A stretch of DNA of 24,579 nt from a virus. How positions within the stretch are numbered: the first letter of the stretch is position 1; every line of letters begins with the position of its first letter. The notes beneath the pieces were generated by a model that worked only from the letters and a program-made list of their open reading frames with translations, ran no database searches and was not told the origin of the DNA. Where the stretch lies: the IMG/VR virus record IMGVR_UViG_3300035180_000686, positions 1 through 24,579 of that record. One strand, 5' to 3'. Shown here piece by piece: positions 19,577 through 24,579 of this stretch. A program made the translations under genes and the position numbers.

Positions 19577-19605
19577 TTGACATATAGTGGTATATAAGGC
19601 ATAAT
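19577..19605 (+). promoter_or_regulatory. Promoter of the replication module
   Basis: Perfect TTGACA (19577-19582), 17-nt spacer and CATAAT (19600-19605) followed by AG. The spacer TATAGTGGTATATAAGG is a one-base variant of the 9700 promoter spacer. No palindrome follows at +29, unlike 4678, 5021, 7019 and 9700. Confidence 0.82.
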
Positions 19606-19634
19606 AGCAGTTCTACCTAGAGGGAGAAGTAAAG

Positions 19635-19958
19635 ATGAAATACACAGCGATCAACAGCGTGCACAAGCCTATCAGTACGCTTGAGGAAATGCTACATGAC
19701 CGTGCCGAGAGTATAAGTCCCGAGGAGCCTAAACCAGCAAAGGATACACAAGTAGGTGGTGACCACTATAAAAAGCTGGGTAGGTATCAACCTTGGGAGG
19801 TGCTAGAGCATTGGCTAACACCCGAGGAGTTCCGTGGGTATATGAAAGGTACAGCCATTGCGTATCTAGCCCGTGAGAGAGACAAGGGCGGCAATATAGA
19901 CGTAGCCAAGGCAGCGCACACCCTACAGGGGTTCCTCGAAACACTGACTAAGGAATAG
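19635..19958 (+). CDS. DUF3310 protein
   Basis: The 107-residue protein contains the DUF3310 signature VGGDHYKKLGRYQPWEVLEHWLTPEEFRGYMKGTAIAYLARERDKGGNIDVAKAAHTLQGFLE (about residues 40-102). The N-terminal 35 residues look disordered. DUF3310 proteins are very common in phage replication regions; the domain has been called nucleotide-kinase-like, but no activity is established as far as I know. It starts at ATG 19635 after GGGAGAAG, as the first gene of the promoter at 19577, and ends two bases before the polymerase gene. It is probably co-expressed with the polymerase. Confidence 0.9.
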   Translation: MKYTAINSVHKPISTLEEMLHDRAESISPEEPKPAKDTQVGGDHYKKLGRYQPWEVLEHWLTPEEFRGYMKGTAIAYLARERDKGGNIDVAKAAHTLQGFLETLTKE

Positions 19959-19960
19959 CC

Positions 19961-21841
19961 ATGGATATTGTGACGTTGGACTTCGAGACGTACTACGGGG
20001 CAGACTTCACACTATCTAAGCTAACCACAGAAGCCTACGTGCGTGACCCTCGGTTCGAGGTTATCATGTGCGGGGTTAAGCGGAACGATGAGCCTGGGTA
20101 CTGGGTGGATGCACCAGATGTAGCAACACATTTGCAGACGATGGACCTTGAGAACCACGGTGTGCTGGCACACCATGCCCACTTCGACGGGCTGATACTA
20201 TCCCACCACTATGGCATTAAACCGAAGGCGTGGTTCGATACACTGTCCATGGCACGGGCTATTCATGGCGCTAACGGTGGGTTGTCACTGGCAAAGTTAG
20301 CAGAGCAATATGGGATAGGTGCCAAGGGTAATGAGGTAATACACGCTAAAGACCTGCACAGGAAGGACTTTAGCCCAAGTACCATAAAGAAGTACGGTGC
20401 GTACTGCGTACAGGACTGTGACTTGGAACGTGCGCTGTTTCTCCATCTCATGCCACACTTCTGCAAGGGGGAATTGAAGCTGATCGACATGATGATACGT
20501 ATGTTTACTGAGCCAGTGTTACAGATAGATGCACCTATGCTGGAGGAGTACGCGCAAGATATTCGGGCAGAGAAGGTTTCACTGCTACTGCAGGCTGGTA
20601 TACAGCTTACGGATGTAATGAGTAATGATAAGTTTGCCCTAGCATTGCAGAACCTTGGGGTAGTACCACCGCTCAAGGTTAGTCTGACCACCGGTAAAGA
20701 GACGTACGCTTTTGCTAAGACTGACCCCGCAATGGAGGCACTGGCGGAGCACCCAGACGAAGTAGTGCAGGCGCTTATCGCCGCTCGGCTGAAGAACAGG
20801 TCAACCATTAACGAGACCCGAGCACAGCGCATGATCGACATGATTAAGCGCGGGCCAGCCCCAGTGTACCTAAAATACTATGGCGCATCAGGAACAGGCC
20901 GAGCTTCGGGTGGCGACAAGATGAACTGGCAGAACTTCGGTAGGGGGGGTAAGCTACGCAAGTCAGTTATGGCACCGCCTGAGCATGAGATTGTGGTGGG
21001 TGACTCGTCCAACATCGAGGCGCGGGTGCTGGACGTGCTGGCTGGGCAGGAAGATGCTGTGCAGGTGTATAGGGATAACGATGCAGGTGTCGGACCCGAT
21101 ACATACTGTGTGCTTGCTGGTAAGATATACCATAGGGTCGTTACCAAGGCTGATAAGGATGAGCGGCAGTTAGGTAAAGTCGCTAAGCTAGGTCTAGGGT
21201 ATGGTATGGGTGCCGTGAAGTTTGTTTCTGCGGTCCGCGCCATGGCTAGAAAAGTAATTAGCGAAGACATGTCAGCGTCTGTAGTATCGGTGTATCGAAG
21301 CACCCACCCACACGTCATCATGCTGTGGAAACGGGCGGAAGATTCGCTCAAGTGGATACAGAAGGGCATTGAGGGTCAGGCGATAGACGTTAGTGGGGTA
21401 GTGGTAACCTGTAAAGAGGGAATACTACTACCTAACGGCATGAAGATTCGCTACCCAGACTTGAAGTACAAGCCTAAAGCGTTCGGCATGGACGTCCCAG
21501 ATGCAGGATGGACGTTCTGGAATGGTAAAACCAGAGAGAAGATATACGGCGGTAAGATAGTTGAGAACATCGTGCAAGCGCTGGCTCGCATCGTCGTTAT
21601 GGACCAGACCCTAGTAGTCGCTGAATGGTGCGCTAAGAAGGCATCCACAGCCGCCGCAGGGCAGGAATACCGAGTCGTGCTATCAGTCCACGACGAGGTA
21701 GTATCAGTTGTACCAACGCAAGACGCGGTGGAGTGTTTGGAGTTTACTAACTGGGCATTGCGTCAACCGCCCAAGTGGATGCCAAACCTGCCACTATTTT
21801 CAGAGGGTGGTATCGGTGCTCGCTACGGCGACGCTAAATAA
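19961..21841 (+). CDS. polA: Family A DNA polymerase with 3'-5' exonuclease
   Basis: The 626-residue protein is the phage replicative polymerase. It has an N-terminal 3'-5' exonuclease domain: exo I DFET (Asp7, Glu9), AHHAHFDGL for exo II, and KKYGAYCVQDCDLERALF for exo III. The polymerase domain has motif A VVGDSSNIEAR (Asp348), motif B RQLGKVAKLGLGYG (Arg402, Lys406, Tyr414) and motif C SVHDEVVSVV (Asp578). No 5'-3' nuclease is present, as usual for phage enzymes. By alignment of motif B with E. coli Pol I, Leu410 occupies the Phe762 position. Start ATG 19961 with TAAGGAA upstream, 2 bp after the DUF3310 stop. A palindrome copy lies inside the exo region. Confidence 0.96.
   Translation: MDIVTLDFETYYGADFTLSKLTTEAYVRDPRFEVIMCGVKRNDEPGYWVDAPDVATHLQTMDLENHGVLAHHAHFDGLILSHHYGIKPKAWFDTLSMARAIHGANGGLSLAKLAEQYGIGAKGNEVIHAKDLHRKDFSPSTIKKYGAYCVQDCDLERALFLHLMPHFCKGELKLIDMMIRMFTEPVLQIDAPMLEEYAQDIRAEKVSLLLQAGIQLTDVMSNDKFALALQNLGVVPPLKVSLTTGKETYAFAKTDPAMEALAEHPDEVVQALIAARLKNRSTINETRAQRMIDMIKRGPAPVYLKYYGASGTGRASGGDKMNWQNFGRGGKLRKSVMAPPEHEIVVGDSSNIEARVLDVLAGQEDAVQVYRDNDAGVGPDTYCVLAGKIYHRVVTKADKDERQLGKVAKLGLGYGMGAVKFVSAVRAMARKVISEDMSASVVSVYRSTHPHVIMLWKRAEDSLKWIQKGIEGQAIDVSGVVVTCKEGILLPNGMKIRYPDLKYKPKAFGMDVPDAGWTFWNGKTREKIYGGKIVENIVQALARIVVMDQTLVVAEWCAKKASTAAAGQEYRVVLSVHDEVVSVVPTQDAVECLEFTNWALRQPPKWMPNLPLFSEGGIGARYGDAK
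20157..20176 (+). repeat. Palindromic element copy 15 (inside polA)
   Basis: ACGGTGTGC-TG-GCACACCAT. It is read as HGVLAHH immediately before the exo II motif, where a hydrophobic-A-H sequence is usual, so the match could be partly chance. Confidence 0.65.
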
Positions 21842-21855
21842 TGAGGGAGTATAGT

Positions 21856-22053
21856 ATGGACACAAACGCGCAAGACACTGGTATACACGGACCAGAACTA
21901 GTCCACATGGCAGAGAAATTATTAGCGGCGTATAACGCCCTTGCCGCCGAACGAGGGATAGCCAACACAACAGAGGCGCGTCTGGCAAACGAGCTACGCA
22001 CTAAAATCGCGGAGACCCGGGAACTGTACGGAATGCAGAAAGGGGGTGTGTAA
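21856..22053 (+). CDS. Small helical protein, 65 aa
   Basis: I chose ATG 21856, which has GAGGGAG 8 nt upstream; the in-frame ATG at 21841 overlaps the polymerase stop (TAATG) but has only a weak site. The product MDTNAQDTGIHGPELVHMAE is mostly helix (KLLAAYNALAAERGIANTTEARLANELRTKIAETRELYG). No family is recognised. It lies directly after the polymerase and its TAA overlaps the next start, so it is co-translated with the replication genes. A processivity or single-stranded-DNA-related accessory is conceivable but unsupported. Confidence 0.7.
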   Translation: MDTNAQDTGIHGPELVHMAEKLLAAYNALAAERGIANTTEARLANELRTKIAETRELYGMQKGGV

Positions 22054-22247
22054 TGGCGTTTTTCCTAGAGAGCACTCGTAAGCCCGGACTGCGATACAGG
22101 GTAGCTAAGCTGGACAGGGCTACCATGCGAGCCACTCTGATCGGGGAGTTGAACGTACCATTTGAGCGCGTGCTGGATGCGGCGTCGCTTGAGAAGTATG
22201 GATATAAAATAGTGAAGGTGCCCGATGAGGCTGTGGCTGAAGCATAG
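22053..22247 (+). CDS. Small hypothetical protein, 64 aa
   Basis: ATG 22053 overlaps the previous TAA (TAATG), with GGGGGTG just upstream. The 64-residue product MAFFLESTRKPGLRYRVAKLDRATMRATLIGELNVPFER has a strand-strand-helix pattern (RYRVAKLDRATMRATLIGELNVPF, then VLDAASLEKYGYKIVKV). It resembles the small basic beta proteins often found near phage polymerase genes. Function unknown. It overlaps the next gene by 23 bp. Confidence 0.72.
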   Translation: MAFFLESTRKPGLRYRVAKLDRATMRATLIGELNVPFERVLDAASLEKYGYKIVKVPDEAVAEA

Positions 22248-22419
22248 CACCGACACTACGCACATATACGAGGTGCTGGCGTACAATCCAGTTACCCACG
22301 TAGGTACAATCCAAGGTAAACTAGACATGTATGAGACACCGTTGTGGCCATACATGTTAAAGCGAAGTGGATACACCTACGTTACGGAGAACGATCATGC
22401 CCAGCAGCCCCTCGTATAA
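22225..22419 (+). CDS. Small hypothetical protein, 64 aa
   Basis: ATG 22225 lies in the last codons of the previous gene (23-bp overlap) with GAAGGTG upstream. The product MRLWLKHSTDTTHIYEVLAY is strand-rich and resembles the preceding gene in style (THVGTIQGKLDMYETPLWPYMLKRSGYTYVTEND). The two could be distant paralogs, but identity is low. Function unknown. Its end overlaps the HNH gene start by 23 bp. Confidence 0.65.
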   Translation: MRLWLKHSTDTTHIYEVLAYNPVTHVGTIQGKLDMYETPLWPYMLKRSGYTYVTENDHAQQPLV

Positions 22420-22663
22420 GCGCGACTACACGCAAGAGACAAAAACTTCCCATGCTCGTGGGGAGAAACCAAAGACCGTGCTACGCAACAAAGCCCGGCG
22501 GCTCATGCTTAAAAAAGGCATGGTAAAGCCCGGCCAAGATGTAGACCACAAAGTGCCATTGAGCAAAGGCGGAACAAACAGCCCAAGCAATTTACGCGCC
22601 CGTGCCCCCACAGCAAACAGAGGGTACCCGCGTAACCCAGACGGGTCAATGAAGGGAAAATAA
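22397..22663 (+). CDS. HNH-family protein (endonuclease candidate)
   Basis: I chose ATG 22397 (GGAGAACGATC upstream) over the in-frame ATG at 22367. The 88-residue protein has a basic N-terminus (KRDYTQETKTSHARGEKPKTVLRNKARR) and the motif VDHKVPLSKGGTNSPSNLRA (Asp50, His51, Asn61, Asn65), a compact HNH of the small phage type. Such proteins nick or cut DNA and may help packaging or recombination. The usual Cys pairs around the HNH are absent. The C-terminus repeats NRGYPRNPDGSMKGK, typical of small HNH proteins. The next gene starts directly after it. Confidence 0.82.
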   Translation: MPSSPSYKRDYTQETKTSHARGEKPKTVLRNKARRLMLKKGMVKPGQDVDHKVPLSKGGTNSPSNLRARAPTANRGYPRNPDGSMKGK

Positions 22664-23347
22664 ATGAAGCCGTTAGCGTGGAGTCATAGCGCACTGAACG
22701 ACTTTATAACCTGCCCCAAAGCGTACTTCCACAAGCGCATCGCTAAAGATGTACAGGATGTGCCAGGAGAAGCGGCAACGTGGGGCGACAGGGTACATAA
22801 GGCGTTCGAGGCATACTTGAAAGGGGTTAGTAGCGCCGAAGTAGAGATACGACTCGACCCCGAACTGGAGATATATAAAGGCTATCTGGACGAGATAGCA
22901 GCTCGTCCAGGGGTAATGTATATCGAGCAACAGCTGGCAATCAACAAACAGATGGAGCCGTGCGGCTGGTTCGATAAGGACGTGTGGATGCGGGGCATAA
23001 TTGACGTACTACACGTAGATGGAGACACCGGCACGGTGCTTGACCACAAGACGGGCAAGCCAAAGAATGACCCGAGGCAGCTCAAACTATTCGCGTTGCT
23101 GGTGTTTATCCACCATCCGGAAGTGCAGGTTTGCAACTCGGAGTTTCAGTGGTTGAAGTTCGGCACTACCGATAGCGCACGGTATTTGCGCAGTCAAGAA
23201 GCGGAACTGTGGCAGGAGATGCTACCGGACCTACTACGGTATCGTACGGCGTTCAAACTGGAAGTGTTTAACCCTAGACCATCAGGGTTGTGTAATGGGT
23301 GGTGTCCGGTAAAGCAGTGCCAACACTGGAAACCGAAACGTAACTGA
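22664..23347 (+). CDS. RecB/Cas4-like PD-(D/E)XK nuclease with likely 4Fe-4S cluster
   Basis: The 227-residue protein begins with WSHSALNDFITCPKAYFHKRI, the usual RecB/Cas4 start with a Cys (Cys17). It then shows AATWGDRVHKAFEAYL (conserved His), a GIIDVLHV strand and VLDHKTGKPK (Asp and Lys of the active site). The end has C210-x3-C214-x4-C219, which with Cys17 would bind a 4Fe-4S cluster as in AddB/Cas4-type nucleases. Such enzymes act on DNA ends during recombination. The start is immediately after the HNH stop. It forms a nuclease-helicase group with the VRR-NUC and SNF2 genes. Confidence 0.9.
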   Translation: MKPLAWSHSALNDFITCPKAYFHKRIAKDVQDVPGEAATWGDRVHKAFEAYLKGVSSAEVEIRLDPELEIYKGYLDEIAARPGVMYIEQQLAINKQMEPCGWFDKDVWMRGIIDVLHVDGDTGTVLDHKTGKPKNDPRQLKLFALLVFIHHPEVQVCNSEFQWLKFGTTDSARYLRSQEAELWQEMLPDLLRYRTAFKLEVFNPRPSGLCNGWCPVKQCQHWKPKRN

Positions 23348-23466
23348 ACCAAAAAATCCCCGCCGAACCGTGAGGTAAGGCGAGGCAAAGGACTCAACGA
23401 GGGAGATGAGGGCTTCAATTAGAGCATATCCCGTCGCGTCTGTCAAAAATGTAATGGAGAATTAAC

Positions 23467-23781
23467 ATGACCCCTGAAGGCAAAGTAAAAGAGCAGGTGA
23501 AGAAGCTACTCAAAGCATACGGTGCGTACTACCACATGCCAGTACAGAACGGGATGGGGTCACCCACGCTCGACTTTATCTGCTGTCTGAATGGCAGGTA
23601 TATAGCTATAGAAACTAAGTCCCCCGGCAAACTTGCTACCGTCCGCCAGCAGAAGACCATGGCAGAGATAGCCGCAGCTGGAGGCACGGCGCTAGTAATA
23701 GATGGCTCGGCGGAACACCTGCGCCAGCTACAGGACTGGCTGATATATGTTACAACTACCGATAAGTTGGGCGCACCATGA
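23467..23781 (+). CDS. VRR-NUC domain nuclease
   Basis: The 104-residue protein is a single VRR-NUC domain: MTPEGKVKEQVKKLLKAYGAYYHMPVQNGMGSPTLDFICCLNGRYIAIETKSPG, with Asp36 and the E49-T-K51 pair of the PD-(D/E)XK core, then LATVRQQKTMAEI with the conserved Gln. Such stand-alone phage enzymes cleave branched DNA and often lie beside SNF2 helicases, as here; in eukaryotes the fold is joined to FAN1. The start has GGAG upstream after a 119-bp gap with no visible gene, and the stop overlaps the helicase start (ATGA). Confidence 0.93.
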   Translation: MTPEGKVKEQVKKLLKAYGAYYHMPVQNGMGSPTLDFICCLNGRYIAIETKSPGKLATVRQQKTMAEIAAAGGTALVIDGSAEHLRQLQDWLIYVTTTDKLGAP

Positions 23782-24579
23782 TAATCCACGAAGACTCAAA
23801 CTCTATCCTGCTACGGATAAAGAACCCAGAACTGATACGCAAAGTGCTCCCCAAGCATGTACGGGACATAGACGTACAGGGACACAACCTGCAGGTGAGG
23901 CACGATTTGGACGCCGTAAAAGTCCTGCGGAATCTGGGCATCAAGGCGCCCAGCCCGATACGCACCCAGTATAACTGGCCAGGTAGGTTCGTACCGTTTG
24001 AGCACCAGAAAACCACGGCGGAGTTCCTGACGTTCTATAGTAAGGCGTTCGTGCTAAATGAAATGGGTACATCGAAAACAGCCAGTGCGTTGTGGGCGGC
24101 GGACTACCTCATGCGTATCGGTAAGATACACAAGGTGCTGATTATATCGCCGCTGTCCACGCTTGAACCAGTATGGCAGCAGGAGATTTTTGATGTGCTC
24201 ATGCACCGCTCGAGCGTGCTACTGCATGGTGCGCGGGACAAACGGTTTGACCTTTTGACGTCCGACGCAGACTTCTACATAATAAACCCTGATGGAGTGG
24301 GGATCGTCGCAGACACGGTTCGTAAGCGCCTTGACATCGACTTGGTTATTATTGACGAGGCTGCTGCGTACCGTAACGGCACCACAAAACGGTACAAAGA
24401 CCTGCTGAAACTGCTACGTCCGGACGTTAGGCTGTGGCTGATGACGGGTACCCCATGCCCGAACGCCCCGACCGACGCATGGGCGCTGGCGAAGCTGGTA
24501 AACCCCACGAAGGTGCCGCAATACTTCACCTCGTGGAAGCGGCAGACCATGATGCAGATTACCTCGTATAAGTGGGTGC
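23778..24579 (+). CDS. SNF2-type DEAD-like helicase, cut by window end
   Basis: The open frame begins at ATG 23778 (overlap with the VRR-NUC stop) and runs to the window end, 267 codons. It has FVPFEHQKTTAEF upstream of motif I (NEMGTSKT, residues 94-101), motif Ia-like VLIISPLSTLEPVW, motif II DEAA (193-196) and motif III LMTGTPCP. This is a superfamily 2 SNF2 helicase/translocase core; the second RecA domain lies outside the window. The combination VRR-NUC + SNF2 is a common phage pair thought to process replication or recombination intermediates. The motif II sequence is DEAA instead of DEAH/DEAQ. Confidence 0.92.
   Translation, partial: MIIHEDSNSILLRIKNPELIRKVLPKHVRDIDVQGHNLQVRHDLDAVKVLRNLGIKAPSPIRTQYNWPGRFVPFEHQKTTAEFLTFYSKAFVLNEMGTSKTASALWAADYLMRIGKIHKVLIISPLSTLEPVWQQEIFDVLMHRSSVLLHGARDKRFDLLTSDADFYIINPDGVGIVADTVRKRLDIDLVIIDEAAAYRNGTTKRYKDLLKLLRPDVRLWLMTGTPCPNAPTDAWALAKLVNPTKVPQYFTSWKRQTMMQITSYKWV

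Noticed and set aside
20263-20841. 192-codon minus-strand frame opposite the polymerase
   Set aside because: It lies opposite the polymerase gene and shows no motif or ribosome site; it is an antisense shadow.
22664-23347. Cas4 of a CRISPR system
   Set aside because: The protein resembles Cas4 because both belong to the RecB-like family with Fe-S cysteines. The context (PolA, HNH, VRR-NUC, SNF2) is phage replication/recombination, with no cas1 or cas2.
23348-23466. Gene, terminator or promoter in the gap before the VRR-NUC gene
   Set aside because: Only a weak CGCC/GGCG stem is visible, with no T-run, no consensus promoter and no frame with a ribosome site other than the VRR-NUC start.

Overview
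The window is part of a tailed bacteriophage genome. A leftward block (1-4410, minus strand) carries packaging and head genes: a P22-type portal (cut by the window start), the large and small terminase subunits, and a small zinc-knuckle protein. A rightward block (4798-24579, plus strand) carries early and replication genes: a family A DNA polymerase, a RecB/Cas4-like nuclease, an HNH protein, a VRR-NUC nuclease, an SNF2-type helicase (cut by the window end) and about thirty small phage proteins. The long portal and gene content suggest a podovirus-like phage of a Gram-negative host, but I cannot name the host. No integrase or obvious lysogeny repressor is visible, so lifestyle is open. The polymerase has Leu at the position equivalent to E. 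coli Pol I residue 762.

Layout. 4411-4797 is the divergent control region. It holds a consensus sigma70 promoter for the leftward operon, a 37-bp direct repeat, a nested hairpin, and the first rightward promoter. 4798-5942 has two rightward genes with duplicated promoter/leader regions, closed by two strong intrinsic terminators. 5943-7137 is about 1.2 kb of non-coding, repeat-rich, AT-rich DNA: an iteron-like array, and three helically phased 14-bp repeats in front of a consensus promoter. 7138-14191 holds a DUF3150-like gene, a MoxR/CobS-type AAA ATPase and a metallopeptidase-like/VWA (CobT/DUF2201-like) protein. Two arrays of tandemly duplicated small genes are interleaved with these. 14241-19575 is a run of small hypothetical genes with a MazG-like protein, a winged-helix candidate and several zinc-binding miniproteins. 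19577-24579 is the replication/recombination module under its own promoter.

The most unusual signal is a dispersed 20-bp inverted repeat, ACGGTGTGCCAGCACACCGT and variants. I counted 15 copies between 4741 and 20176 and saw none in the leftward operon. At four promoters it starts 34-35 nt after the -10 hexamer, that is, about +29 in the transcript. Further copies lie in intergenic leaders upstream of ribosome binding sites, in the iteron-like region, and inside four genes. The most common deviation is C-to-T in the right arm, which keeps pairing in RNA as G.U; the mirror change on the left arm is never seen. One copy has changed both arms together. This favours a transcribed hairpin (processing, antitermination or protein-binding element) over a simple DNA operator, though a DNA-binding role is not excluded.

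The second notable system is the DUF3150 / MoxR-AAA / VWA module with its two arrays of short paralogous proteins ending in a WVE-type motif.
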